This document shows, one piece after another, positions 55,141 to 63,810 of a stretch of 64,000 nucleotides of DNA; position 1 is the first letter of the stretch; each line of letters starts with the position of its first letter. Where the stretch lies: assembly GCA_020443075.1 (NCBI GenBank), contig JAGRIU010000049.1:49148-113147 (forward strand), read 5' to 3'. The position numbers and the translations under genes were made by a program. Below the pieces are notes generated by a model that saw only the letters and a program-made list of their open reading frames with translations, made no database searches and was not told where the DNA came from. The stretch comes from Alphaproteobacteria bacterium. Lineage in GTDB: Bacteria > Pseudomonadota > Alphaproteobacteria > Micavibrionales > Micavibrionaceae.

Positions 55141-56058
55141 TTAAAGCTGGTTGGTGAACCATGTGTTCTGGCGTTTGGCATAGTGGCGGGTCTGGGCTTG
55201 GGCTTCGCTGAGGAAGGGTGCGAACTCCGGATCGTTTTGAGCGCTGTTCCATGTGATGCTCGTTTGGCCTTGTTCCGATTTGAGGCGAATGTAATTCCAA
55301 AGCTGGGGGAAGCCGAGGGCCTTTGTAAGCGGAGCGCCTTGTTTGACTTCGCCGCGTTCGATTTTTTCTCCGAAGGCTGCGGTTTCTTCGAAGGCGCCGT
55401 TTTGGAGCATGATTTCAAAGCGTTCATTGCAGCGGCGGTAAAGCTCTTCGCGGGCGGGCAGGACTTTATGGATTTCAAAGTGCCAGTGGGCGGGTGGTTT
55501 TTGTCGGGGCAGCTCTTGCCATACGGCTAGGCTTTTGCCGGTGGCTTCAAAGACTTCCCAGGCGCGGATGAGGCGGGCGCGGTTTTGGCTGTCCAGACGT
55601 TCGGCCATAACGGGATCGCGGGATTCGACGGCGGCGAAAATGTCCTCTATGGGCCAGTTTTCATGCATTTCGATGGCGCGGGCGCGCACGTCTTCGGGGA
55701 TGTCGGGCATGGGCGAGAGGCCGTCGATGAGAGCTTTAATGTAGAGGCCTGTGCCGCCGCAAATGATCGGTGTGCGGCTTTGGGCCAGTGTTTCTTCTAT
55801 GAGAGGCTCGGCGATTTCGCGCCAATGTCCGGCGGAGCAAACCTCGTTGGGATCTAAGGCGGCGTAGAGTTTGTGGGGGATTTTTGCTTTATCCTCTTCG
55901 CTGGGTTGGGCGGTGAGGATCGGCAATCCGTCATAGATTTGCTGGGAATCGCAGTTGATGATGACACCATCCAATTCCTTGGCTATTTCCATGGCCCGCG
56001 CGGACTTGCCGCTGGCGGTCGGGCCGGCGATGATGTGGATAGTTGTTTCTTCAGGCAT
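55141..56058 (-). CDS. miaA: tRNA dimethylallyltransferase
   Basis: A 305-residue enzyme adding a dimethylallyl group to A37 of tRNAs that read UNN codons. The P-loop is GPTASGKS (12-19), followed by NCDSQQIYDGLPILTAQPS, GGTGLYIKALIDGL and the C-terminal TWNSAQND-type region. ATG 56058 was chosen; the frame continues upstream but would overlap the GNAT gene further. It overlaps that gene's stop by 8 bases. Confidence 0.95.
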   Translation of the reverse strand: MPEETTIHIIAGPTASGKSARAMEIAKELDGVIINCDSQQIYDGLPILTAQPSEEDKAKIPHKLYAALDPNEVCSAGHWREIAEPLIEETLAQSRTPIICGGTGLYIKALIDGLSPMPDIPEDVRARAIEMHENWPIEDIFAAVESRDPVMAERLDSQNRARLIRAWEVFEATGKSLAVWQELPRQKPPAHWHFEIHKVLPAREELYRRCNERFEIMLQNGAFEETAAFGEKIERGEVKQGAPLTKALGFPQLWNYIRLKSEQGQTSITWNSAQNDPEFAPFLSEAQAQTRHYAKRQNTWFTNQL

Positions 56059-56569
56059 GGCCTGTGGTCCTGAGGCGCGAGAAAAAGCGTGAGGGGCGTT
56101 GATCGCCGTTTGGCAGGGCGATGGGGGCGTCATGCGTAATGGTGAAGCCGTTTTTTAACAGAACTTTATGTGAGGCTGGATTATCGATCGCGGCGGTGGC
56201 GTATATTTCTTCCATATGATATTTCGCGAAAGCCAGTTTGCAGACGCCTTCGACCATTTCTCCGGCCAGCCCCTGACCTTGAAAATGTTCTGTGATCCAG
56301 TAGCCGATTTGGGCGCGTGTGGGCTCTTCGAGATGCAGGCCGATATAACCGGCGGGCTGGTTTTCTTTATAGGCCAGAAAGAGAAATTCTTTTCCGTTTT
56401 GCCGTCCGGTTTGTGAACGGGCGCACCAGCCTTTGACGAGTTCGTCGGTGAGGGGCCATTCAAAATACGAGACGACAGAGCATGTATGTTCGTTATTTAA
56501 TGTTACGCGTACATCTTCAAAGTCATCATGCGTGATGATTTTGTATTGCAGGCGCGGCGTTTCGAACAT
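56051..56569 (-). CDS. GNAT-family acetyltransferase (RimJ/RimL-like)
   Basis: A 172-residue acetyltransferase. It starts with ETPRLQYKIITHDDFEDV, typical of the RimJ-like subgroup. The acetyl-CoA-binding stretch is IGYWITEHFQGQGLAGEMVEGVCKLAF with QGQGLA in place of Q/RxxGxG/A. NPASHKVLLKNGF follows. The acceptor is unknown. It sits between degP and miaA on the same strand, with 3 bases between it and degP. Confidence 0.87.
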   Translation of the reverse strand: MFETPRLQYKIITHDDFEDVRVTLNNEHTCSVVSYFEWPLTDELVKGWCARSQTGRQNGKEFLFLAYKENQPAGYIGLHLEEPTRAQIGYWITEHFQGQGLAGEMVEGVCKLAFAKYHMEEIYATAAIDNPASHKVLLKNGFTITHDAPIALPNGDQRPSRFFSRLRTTGHA

Positions 56570-56572
56570 GGT

Positions 56573-58105
56573 TTATTGTTTTTTCTCTTTATTATCGTCT
56601 TTTTCGGTTTGCTTTTCGATCTTGAGAGCCATGAAGCGGGAGTCATCCTCATGGTTGACGAGCAACAAGACAGAAGGACGGCCGCTTTCCTGTGCTTTTT
56701 TGATAATGCCGAGAGCATCTTCCGGCGTTTGGACTTGCTGCTGATTAATTTCGATGATGACGTCGCCTTCATAAAGACCTTTTTGGGCGGCTTCGGATGT
56801 GGCTTCCATATCGGTGATAACGAGGCCTTTGGTATCTGAGTCGATGCCGTAATGCGCACGCGTTGCAGGATCAAGCGGTTTGATCGAGAGTCCCAAAGGC
56901 TTGATTTTTGTTCCGGTGATCCGGTTTTCTTCTTCCGGCATGTCGTTACTGGCTAAGAGGCCGTCTTCTTCGGCTTTTTCAAGTTCGCCGATGGGCACTT
57001 TTGTTGTTAGAACCTTACCGCCGCGCCAATAGGTCACGGTGGCTTCGGAGTTGATCGGCGTTTCAGCGACGAGGCGCGGGAGTTCGCGCATGTCGTTGAT
57101 TTCATGGCCGTTGAAAGCCATGATGACATCGCCGGGTCTCAGGCCGGAGTTTTCAGACGGGCCGTCTTGGGTGACGCTGGCCACTAAAGCACCTTTGGCT
57201 TTACTTAAGCCGAGGCTTTCGGCTATTTCTTCTGTGACTTTCTGGATGCGCACGCCCAGCCAGCCGCGGCGTGTGCGGCCATATTGGATAATCTGGTCGA
57301 CGACCGGCTTGGCTAAAGAAGAGGGGATGGCAAAGCCGATCCCGACCGAGCCGCCGGAGGGCGAGAAAATCGCGGTGTTAATGCCGATGACCTCGCCTTC
57401 GAGATCAAACATCGGGCCGCCGGAGTTGCCGCGGTTGATTGAAGCGTCGGTCTGGATGAAATCATCGTAAGGGCCGGCGTTAATATCGCGGGCGCGGGCC
57501 GAGACAATACCGGCCGTGACGGTGCCGCCAAGGCCGAAAGGGTTGCCGATGGCGACGATCCAGTCTCCAACGCGCAGTTTGTCACTGTCGCCGAACGGGA
57601 CGGCGGTGAGTTTTTTCTTTGTGTCTATTTTCAAGACGGCGATATCGGTTTTTTCATCCGTGCCGATTAATTTGGCGGGAATGGTTTCATCATCTTGAAA
57701 AGTGACTCGAATTTCATCGGCATCCTTCACAACGTGGTTATTGGTGATGATGTAGCCGTTTTCGGCGTCAATGACGAATCCAGAGCCGAGAGAGGCTTCG
57801 GGTTCCATCGGAACGCCCGGGCCGCGGCGCTGCATGAATTCTTCGAAGAAATCCTGAAAGGGCGATCCTTCGGGAAATTGAGGCATTTCTTGATCTGGAG
57901 CCATTTGCGGGGGTGGCACCATTTCGGGTTGGATCATTTTTTGAGTTGAGGAAATGTTGACGACGGCTGGTAAGAGTTTATCAACGATGTCGGCGAAGCT
58001 TTCCGGTGCATTCTGTCCCGGAAGGGCTGCGTGGCCGGGTGTTATAAGCGCGGGAATCGTTATCAGACACAAGAGAAGACCAAAGACGGGACGGAGTTTT
58101 TTCAT
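56573..58105 (-). CDS. degP: Periplasmic serine protease DegP/HtrA (Do family)
   Basis: A 510-residue protein with a signal peptide (cleavage near HAALP, about 27). The trypsin-like domain has the triad His124 (TNNHVV), Asp154 (TDIAVLKI) and Ser228 (GNSGGPM). PDZ domains lie at about 280-370 and 410-495. It degrades or chaperones misfolded envelope proteins. ATG 58105 has AGAGG at good spacing and was preferred to an upstream start 30 bases earlier. A possible promoter (CTGACT, 18 bases, TATAAA) precedes it. The charged tail ends in EKQTEKDDNKEKKQ. Confidence 0.96.
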   Translation of the reverse strand: MKKLRPVFGLLLCLITIPALITPGHAALPGQNAPESFADIVDKLLPAVVNISSTQKMIQPEMVPPPQMAPDQEMPQFPEGSPFQDFFEEFMQRRGPGVPMEPEASLGSGFVIDAENGYIITNNHVVKDADEIRVTFQDDETIPAKLIGTDEKTDIAVLKIDTKKKLTAVPFGDSDKLRVGDWIVAIGNPFGLGGTVTAGIVSARARDINAGPYDDFIQTDASINRGNSGGPMFDLEGEVIGINTAIFSPSGGSVGIGFAIPSSLAKPVVDQIIQYGRTRRGWLGVRIQKVTEEIAESLGLSKAKGALVASVTQDGPSENSGLRPGDVIMAFNGHEINDMRELPRLVAETPINSEATVTYWRGGKVLTTKVPIGELEKAEEDGLLASNDMPEEENRITGTKIKPLGLSIKPLDPATRAHYGIDSDTKGLVITDMEATSEAAQKGLYEGDVIIEINQQQVQTPEDALGIIKKAQESGRPSVLLLVNHEDDSRFMALKIEKQTEKDDNKEKKQ

Positions 58106-58200
58106 TGCGTTACCTCTAATGTAAATTTCCTTCATGAGGGTTCCCTCGACTTTTTATATGAACATTGTATTAGTTAAGTCAGGTTTTTGGTCTTTTCAAT

Positions 58201-59157
58201 CTAGCGATCAGCGAAATATTTAAAAAATTCGCTGTCGGGGGATAATATGAGCTGTGTGTCCGGGTCCGAGAGTGTGTTTTTGTACGCTTCCATCGAGCGG
58301 ATAAAAGCGTAGAAGTCTTTATCTTTGTTAAAAGCTTCGGCGTAGATTTTAATTGCTTCTTTATCGCCCTGACCTTTTTTGATCTGGGCGTCGCGCTGCG
58401 CTTCGGCGATGATGACGGTGCGTTCTTTTTCGGCTGTGGAGCGAATTTCCAGCGCGCGTTCTTCTCCTTTGGCGCGGGTTTCCGTGGCGCGTTCTTTAAG
58501 CTCGGAAATCATCCGGCGTACGGTCGAGGTGCGCAGATCAGCCGTCAGGTCGGCGCGGACGATGCGCACATCGACGATTTCGATGCCAAAATTGTCTTTT
58601 TTAACGCTGTTATTTACGGTGCGCTGGATGTTTTGCATGACGCGTTCGCGTTTGGGGGAGAGTAGGTCATGCAGGCTGGTTTTCCCCAGTTCGGCGCGGG
58701 TGGCGTCGTTCAAAATGCTTTCGAGGCGGATATTGGCTCCCTCGACTGTTTTAAGGGCTTCCAGAAACTGGACCGGGTCTGTGATGCGGTAACGGGCGAA
58801 GGTGTCAACAAAGATCGGTTCCCCGGTGACGTTTTTGATGCTCGGTTCGTCGGTTTGCTTTGCCGCGTTTTTGTCTTCGCTTCCTTCATTGCCTGCGACT
58901 TCGTGCGGCACACTGGCGCTGGAGATTACGACTTCTTCAGGTGCGGGGTCTATGGAGAGAACGCGGCTGTCGAAATATTTAACCGTTTGAACGAGCGGGA
59001 GCTTGGTGTGAAGGCCCGGATTTTTGACATCGCCGACAGGTTGGCCGAGTTGCAGGACGATGGCCTGTTCGCGCTGATCGACAATAAAGAAGACCTGCGA
59101 TGCGCCGATGAGGCCGATGGCGGCGATTGTCAGAAGGATAAGGAGCGGTTTGTTCAT
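58201..59157 (-). CDS. hflC: HflC, FtsH modulator (SPFH protein)
   Basis: A 318-residue protein with one N-terminal membrane helix (about 5-25) and a band-7 domain (VDQREQAIVLQLGQPVGDVKNPGLHTKLPLVQ). A coiled-coil follows, and the end is SPDSEFFKYF. With HflK it forms a periplasmic-facing complex that tunes FtsH. A low-complexity insert lies near 75-105 (SASVPHEVAGNEGSEDKNAAKQTDE). It lies 33 bases after hflK. Confidence 0.95.
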   Translation of the reverse strand: MNKPLLILLTIAAIGLIGASQVFFIVDQREQAIVLQLGQPVGDVKNPGLHTKLPLVQTVKYFDSRVLSIDPAPEEVVISSASVPHEVAGNEGSEDKNAAKQTDEPSIKNVTGEPIFVDTFARYRITDPVQFLEALKTVEGANIRLESILNDATRAELGKTSLHDLLSPKRERVMQNIQRTVNNSVKKDNFGIEIVDVRIVRADLTADLRTSTVRRMISELKERATETRAKGEERALEIRSTAEKERTVIIAEAQRDAQIKKGQGDKEAIKIYAEAFNKDKDFYAFIRSMEAYKNTLSDPDTQLILSPDSEFFKYFADR

Positions 59158-59190
59158 TTTTTATTTCCTGCTTTTTGCCAAGTCTTCAAC

Positions 59191-60315
59191 TTATTGGAAT
59201 TGTTGCGTTGATGGCTGTGTGGTCGCCGGTTTTGTTTGTTTTTTAAGTTCACCCAGCGGTAAATACGGTACGACACCTTGTCCAGCTTTACCGTCCAGAA
59301 TGATTTTCTGAGCGTTTTTCAAAACATCTTCCATCGTCTCAATATAGATGCGTTCACGCGTGACGTCTTTGCCTGTGAGGTAGGCTTGATAGACAGAGTT
59401 GAAACGGTCGGCATCCCCGTTTGCTTTGGCTACAGCCGATTGTTTGTAAGCTTCGGCGTCTTGTAGCATCTTGATCGCTTGCCCGCGGGCTTTGGGCAGA
59501 ATGTCTTCGCGGTATGCACCAGCGCGGTTTTGAGTGTCTTCGGCGTCTTGTTTTGCGGCCTGGACATCCTGAAAGGCCGGTTGGACGTCCGGGTGGACGA
59601 CAGCCTTTTTGATCAGGACCTGCGTGACATTGACGCCGGATTTATATTCATCGAGGTTTTTCTGGATGATCTGGCGTGTGCGCTCAGCGACGGCAGCGCG
59701 GCCTGTGGTGATGATCGGGAACATGTCGGTCTGGCCGACGACTTCGCGAATCGCGCTTTCGGTGATGGATTTAATCACACCTTCTTGATTGCGGACCTGG
59801 AACAGGAAGTCTTCGGCGGATTTTATGTTCCACTGAATGACGATGTTCAGATCGACGATGTTGCGGTCGGAGGTGAGCATCAGGCTTTCATTCGGAATAT
59901 CGCGGCGTGCGGACTGGCCTGTGCGGTTTAAGGTTTCGGCGAAGCCGATATTGATCACGCGCGGTTCGCGGACATTAATAATGTCGCGGTTTTCTACCGG
60001 GGCGGGCCAATGGTAGCCCAAACCGGGATCGGCCTGTGTTCTGGACCATGCGCCGAAGCGCTGGATGACGGCGTTTTCCCCGGGCTGAACGACATAGAAG
60101 CCGCTGGAGAGCCATAGCGCGATGATGCCGATTATGATCAGGCCAATCAGGGGCGCGCCTTGAAAACCCGGCGGAATGACTTCACGGAAGTTGTTTTGCG
60201 CTTTTCTTAAAAAATCATCCAGATCGGGGGGCTGTTGTTTGCCGCCATAGTTCCCGGAAGGGCGGGGACGCTCATCTTTACCGGGTTTGCCCCATGGGTT
60301 TTTTTTATCGGCCAT
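59191..60315 (-). CDS. hflK: HflK, FtsH modulator (SPFH protein)
   Basis: A 374-residue partner of HflC. A Gly/Pro/Lys-rich N-terminus (about 1-50) precedes one membrane helix (about 55-75) and a band-7 domain (YVVQPGENAVIQRFGAW). A coiled-coil region and a Gln/Thr-rich tail (KKQTKPATTQPSTQQ) complete it. It is the first gene of the hflK-hflC unit, divergent from mrp. Confidence 0.95.
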   Translation of the reverse strand: MADKKNPWGKPGKDERPRPSGNYGGKQQPPDLDDFLRKAQNNFREVIPPGFQGAPLIGLIIIGIIALWLSSGFYVVQPGENAVIQRFGAWSRTQADPGLGYHWPAPVENRDIINVREPRVINIGFAETLNRTGQSARRDIPNESLMLTSDRNIVDLNIVIQWNIKSAEDFLFQVRNQEGVIKSITESAIREVVGQTDMFPIITTGRAAVAERTRQIIQKNLDEYKSGVNVTQVLIKKAVVHPDVQPAFQDVQAAKQDAEDTQNRAGAYREDILPKARGQAIKMLQDAEAYKQSAVAKANGDADRFNSVYQAYLTGKDVTRERIYIETMEDVLKNAQKIILDGKAGQGVVPYLPLGELKKQTKPATTQPSTQQFQ

Positions 60316-60390
60316 ATTCTTGTATCTCGCTTTGTGCTTGATTGGTTTGCTTCAAAGTGTATATGGCTATCTACAATATTCTATTTGGCT

Positions 60391-60419
60391 TTGAAAGCAA
60401 GCCTTTGTGAGGGAATAAT
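60391..60419 (+). promoter_or_regulatory. Sigma-70-type promoter of mrp
   Basis: The -35 TTGAAA (60391-60396) and -10 AATAAT (60414-60419) have 17-base spacing, and the mrp start codon lies 24 bases further on. It lies in the hflK-mrp divergent gap. Confidence 0.6.
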
Positions 60420-60443
60420 CAGGGATATCCAAAAGGGGTTTGT

Positions 60444-61592
60444 ATGGCGCTTGAGCAAAAAATTCTCGACGTTTTGAAGACGGTTCACGATCCGCAGGCG
60501 GGGAATAATATCGTCGATTTGGGCATGGTTTCGGGTCTGCAGGTTTCCGATGACGGGCATGCGCTGTTTTTGATCGAGGTTGATCCGGCGCGCGGGGCTG
60601 CTCTGGAGGGGCTGCGTCAAGAGGCCGAGAAAAAGGTAGCGGAGCTTGAGGGAGTTTCGAAAGTCACGGCTGTTTTGACGGCTGAAAAAATACCTTCGCA
60701 GACACGTACGCCTCAGGGCGGTGCGGTTGGAAATTCTACGCATGGGGGCGGGCGATCTTCCGATCCGCACGGGATGGAAAAGGCGCCTAAATTATCGCTG
60801 CCGGTTCGTAAAATTATCGTTGTGGCGTCGGGGAAGGGTGGTGTTGGAAAATCAACTATTTCTGCGGCTATAGCGCGAAATTTAGCCAAAAACAGCCAAT
60901 TAAAAATCGGGCTTTTGGATGCCGATATCTATGGGCCGAGCCAGCCGATTTTGATGGGGCTTGCGGGTCGAAAACTCGAGAGTGATGCGGAGAAAAAAAT
61001 CGTGCCGCCGGTGGTTCCGGTTGAAGGAAACCCGCATGGGCTTAAGGTGATGTCGATCGGATTTATGGTCGATCCGCAGCAGGCTCTGATCTGGCGCGGG
61101 CCGATGGTGCAGAGTGCGCTTTATCAGCTTTTTAAAGACGTACAGTGGGGGGCGGTTAAAAAAGGCGGCTTGCTGCGCAAGGGTAAGGAAGAGCCATTAG
61201 ATGTTCTGATTGTCGATATGCCGCCGGGCACGGGAGATGCGCAGTTGACGATCGCGCAGAAAATTGCCGTGGACGGGGCGATTATTGTTTCTACGCCGCA
61301 GGATCTGGCACTGGCGGATGCGCGCAAGGCGGTGGCGATGTTCGAGAAAACGCATGTGCCGGTGCTGGGGATGATCGAGAATATGAGTACGCATATTTGC
61401 TCGAACTGCGGGCATGAGGAGCCGATTTTCGGGCATGGTGGTGCGCGCGCGGAAGCGGAGAAGCTCGGTGTGCCGTTTTTGGGTGAAGTTCCATTGAGCG
61501 CTTCTATTCGCAAAGCTGCGGATGACGGGCAGGGCTTTGATTTGCCGGAGGATGTGCAGAAGTCTTTGCTGGCTTTGGTGGCCGGACTTTAG
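60444..61592 (+). CDS. mrp: Mrp/ApbC iron-sulfur carrier ATPase
   Basis: A 382-residue protein with an N-terminal MIP18-like domain (about 1-85), a short Gly/Ser linker and a P-loop ATPase domain. Walker A is GKGGVGKST (130-138). VDMPPGTGDAQLTI and the CxxC pair in HICSNCGHEE that bridges an iron-sulfur cluster in the dimer are present. It acts in Fe-S cluster delivery. AAAGGGG precedes the ATG. Its stop overlaps the converging folA by 4 bases. Confidence 0.96.
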   Translation: MALEQKILDVLKTVHDPQAGNNIVDLGMVSGLQVSDDGHALFLIEVDPARGAALEGLRQEAEKKVAELEGVSKVTAVLTAEKIPSQTRTPQGGAVGNSTHGGGRSSDPHGMEKAPKLSLPVRKIIVVASGKGGVGKSTISAAIARNLAKNSQLKIGLLDADIYGPSQPILMGLAGRKLESDAEKKIVPPVVPVEGNPHGLKVMSIGFMVDPQQALIWRGPMVQSALYQLFKDVQWGAVKKGGLLRKGKEEPLDVLIVDMPPGTGDAQLTIAQKIAVDGAIIVSTPQDLALADARKAVAMFEKTHVPVLGMIENMSTHICSNCGHEEPIFGHGGARAEAEKLGVPFLGEVPLSASIRKAADDGQGFDLPEDVQKSLLALVAGL

Positions 61593-62113
61593 GCTTTGCG
61601 TTCCAGCGTATAAATCGTGAAAGCCGGACGGTCTTTTTCGGGATCGGCTGGGTGTTTTGTTTTTTCTTTGATATCCCATTCGTTCCAGTCTATTTCGGGG
61701 AAATACGTATCGCCTTCATAGTCGCAGTGGAGCTGTGTCAGGTATAAATTATCAATAAGAGGCATCGTTTGGCGATAAATTTCTCCGCCGCCGATGATGA
61801 AAACTTCGTCAACATTGTCTTTCGCGGCGATTTCTTTACCAAGAGCGATGGCGTTTTCAATTGTTTTTCTGTAGTGGATATGTTGACTGACGTCAGCTTG
61901 CGACGTAGAGCGAGAGATGATGATATGGTCGCGGCCTTTCAAGGCTCCGGGCAGTGAATCAAAGGTTTTGCGGCCCATAATCATAGGTTTGCCCATTGTT
62001 GTGCGTTTAAAGTGCGCAAAATCTTCAGGAAGATGCCAGAGGAGCTTATCATCCTTGCCTATGGCGTTGTTTTGTGCGGTGGCAACGATAGAAGAGAGTT
62101 TTATTTTATTCAT
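61589..62113 (-). CDS. folA: Dihydrofolate reductase
   Basis: A 174-residue enzyme reducing dihydrofolate with NADPH. The chain starts IKLSSIVATAQNNAIGKDDKLLWHLPEDFAHFKRTT, where the catalytic acidic residue is Glu in LPEDF. GRKTFDSLPGALKGRDHIIISRS and IIGGGEIYRQTMPLIDNLYLT follow. ATG 62113 was chosen. The divergent folB gene starts only 13 to 22 bases away, so the two promoters must overlap the opposite genes. Confidence 0.95.
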   Translation of the reverse strand: MNKIKLSSIVATAQNNAIGKDDKLLWHLPEDFAHFKRTTMGKPMIMGRKTFDSLPGALKGRDHIIISRSTSQADVSQHIHYRKTIENAIALGKEIAAKDNVDEVFIIGGGEIYRQTMPLIDNLYLTQLHCDYEGDTYFPEIDWNEWDIKEKTKHPADPEKDRPAFTIYTLERKA

Positions 62114-62135
62114 AAATTTTATATAGATGTTGCTT

Positions 62136-62513
62136 ATGATCAAAGAAAGTAGAATTTCTATTTTTGTTAAATCGATGCGGGTTAATATTCGCATTGGTTT
62201 GCATGATTTTGAAAAAGTCGCTCCGCAGCCGGTTGATGTGAGCGTTGAGCTTTTTGTTGGCGCTGATTATTTAAAGCGCGTACAGGCAGGTGGGGACGTT
62301 GTTGACTATGCGCAGATTCACGATGCTGTTCTGGCATGGGAGGAGCGCGATCATGTTGAACTGATCGAGGCGTATTTGGAAGAGCTCCTAGGCCTTGGTT
62401 TCGGGTTTCAGGATGTGATTGCGGTGCGGGCGTCGATCAGCAAGCCTGATATTTTTGAAAAGGCTCAAGGCGCTGGTGTGGAGGTGTTTATGCGGCGGGC
62501 AGATTGGTTTTAA
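62136..62513 (+). CDS. folB: Dihydroneopterin aldolase-family protein
   Basis: A protein of about 125 residues of the FolB family. The start [19 protein letters not shown] corresponds to the family's ...VxxxIGVxxx[15 protein letters not shown] and [14 protein letters not shown] follow. The reaction splits dihydroneopterin to the pterin precursor of folate. ATG 62136 was chosen; ATG 62127 and an internal Met are alternatives. The end overlaps thyA by 4 bases. It lies among folA and thyA, supporting a folate role. Confidence 0.85.
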   Translation: MIKESRISIFVKSMRVNIRIGLHDFEKVAPQPVDVSVELFVGADYLKRVQAGGDVVDYAQIHDAVLAWEERDHVELIEAYLEELLGLGFGFQDVIAVRASISKPDIFEKAQGAGVEVFMRRADWF

Positions 62514-63304
62514 ACCGCGACTGGGGCTTTGATGTGCGGGTGGGCTTGGTAATCGACAAGCTCGAAGTCTTCGAATGTAAAATCGAAAATATCTTTGATG
62601 TCTGGATTGATGTTCATGTGCGGCAATGGAAATGGCTCGCGGCCGAGCTGTTCTTTGGCTTGTTCGAAATGGTTTGAATAGAGATGCGCATCGCCAAAGC
62701 TATGGATAAACTCGCCGGGCTTCAGGCCTGTGACCTGCGCGATCATCATGGTGAGCAGGGCGTAGGAGGCGATATTGAACGGGACGCCGAGGAAAATGTC
62801 GGCGCTGCGTTGATAGAGCTGGCAGGATAGCTTGCCATCGGCTACGTAAAACTGGAAAAAGGCGTGGCATGGCGGCAGGGCCATTTGATCGACGACGCCG
62901 GGGTTATAGGCAACCACCAGCAGGCGGCGGCTGTCTGGATTGGTTTTAATTTGCTGTACGAGGTTTGAAATCTGGTCGATCGTTTGGCCGTCGGCGGTTT
63001 TCCAGCTTCGCCATTGCTCGCCGTAGACGGGGCCGAGATCGCCGTTTTCATCGGCCCATTCATCCCAGATGCGTACGCCGTTGTCTTGCAGATATTTGAT
63101 ATTCGTATCGCCTTTGAGGAACCAGAGTAGCTCATGAATGATGGAGCGCAGGTGGCATTTTTTGGTCGTGATCAGCGGGAATCCTTCGGAGAGGTCAAAG
63201 CGCATTTGATAGCCGAAAACGCTGCGCGTGCCCGTGCCGGTGCGATCTTGTTTGTCGGTGCCGGTTTCCAGCACATGGTGCATGAGGTCGAGATATTGCT
63301 TCAT
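62510..63304 (-). CDS. thyA: Thymidylate synthase
   Basis: A 264-residue enzyme making dTMP from dUMP with methylenetetrahydrofolate. Length and residue numbering match the E. coli enzyme: the catalytic Cys146 is in [35 protein letters not shown] and the dUMP-binding RR pair (SRRLLV) are present. The presence of ThyA with FolA is the standard pairing. It is followed on the same strand by folA, with the opposite-strand folB between them. Confidence 0.98.
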   Translation of the reverse strand: MKQYLDLMHHVLETGTDKQDRTGTGTRSVFGYQMRFDLSEGFPLITTKKCHLRSIIHELLWFLKGDTNIKYLQDNGVRIWDEWADENGDLGPVYGEQWRSWKTADGQTIDQISNLVQQIKTNPDSRRLLVVAYNPGVVDQMALPPCHAFFQFYVADGKLSCQLYQRSADIFLGVPFNIASYALLTMMIAQVTGLKPGEFIHSFGDAHLYSNHFEQAKEQLGREPFPLPHMNINPDIKDIFDFTFEDFELVDYQAHPHIKAPVAV

Positions 63305-63351
63305 GGTGTTTGATTATGGGTGATTCTGGGGGGTGAGTGAAGAGGGATGCT

Positions 63352-63379
63352 TTGATTTTCTTTTTGTTTGCTCTATAAT
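63352..63379 (+). promoter_or_regulatory. Sigma-70-type promoter of the tmRNA gene
   Basis: The -35 TTGATT (63352-63357) and perfect -10 TATAAT (63374-63379) have 16-base spacing. Transcription would start near 63386, just ahead of the acceptor piece. Confidence 0.75.
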
Positions 63380-63385
63380 GATAGG

Positions 63386-63800
63386 TGCGGGCTTGCCCGC
63401 TATGACGCTAGACGTGGATGCGGAATAAGCGTTCGTGGACCCCGGGGCAGTACCGGGCAGCTCCACCATTTACGATTTTACGCTTTGCTTATGCAAAGCT
63501 TACGTTCAAACGCCACTAAGGCTTCGTGCTCTGCACGGCCCGCGGTCGCGGGCTTTTAGGTGAAGTGGGCGGTTATCGTAAAAAATGGGGCTGAAACAGG
63601 ATCGACACGCGTAGTAAAGGCATATTGCGGCGTTCGGCATGATACCGCCGTTACCGGGTCAATATTATAAATGCAAACGATAACTTTGCGTTCGTAGCCG
63701 CTAACGACAACTCAGTTGTTGAAGGCGAAGGTCGTATGGCTGCCTAATCGGGCCGTCTCGACAGCTACAATCAAATCTTAGGGATTAACGTCTCTTAAGT
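63386..63800 (+). ncRNA. ssrA: Circularly permuted (two-piece) tmRNA
   Basis: The 3' tRNA-like half comes first and ends GGCAGCTCCACCA at 63468, with T-arm stem CCCGG/CCGGG and loop GGCAGTA. The 5' half starts GGGGCTG at 63587 and pairs with CAGCTCC to form the acceptor stem. The tag reading frame follows at 63673. The 118-base segment between the halves is bordered by TTTACGAT (63470-) and ATCGTAAA (-63582), which pair and would be removed during processing. This permuted order is typical of alphaproteobacteria. Outer ends are approximate. Confidence 0.92.
63673..63747 (+). other. tmRNA proteolysis-tag reading frame (24 aa)
   Basis: The resume codon is GCA at 63673. The tag begins ANDNFAFVA, repeats ANDN at residues 10-13, runs through an acidic stretch and ends RMAA before TAA at 63745-63747. 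Ala-Ala at the end fits recognition by ClpXP. Many alphaproteobacterial tags are about half this length. Confidence 0.88.
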
Positions 63801-63810
63801 GGGGCCCGGG

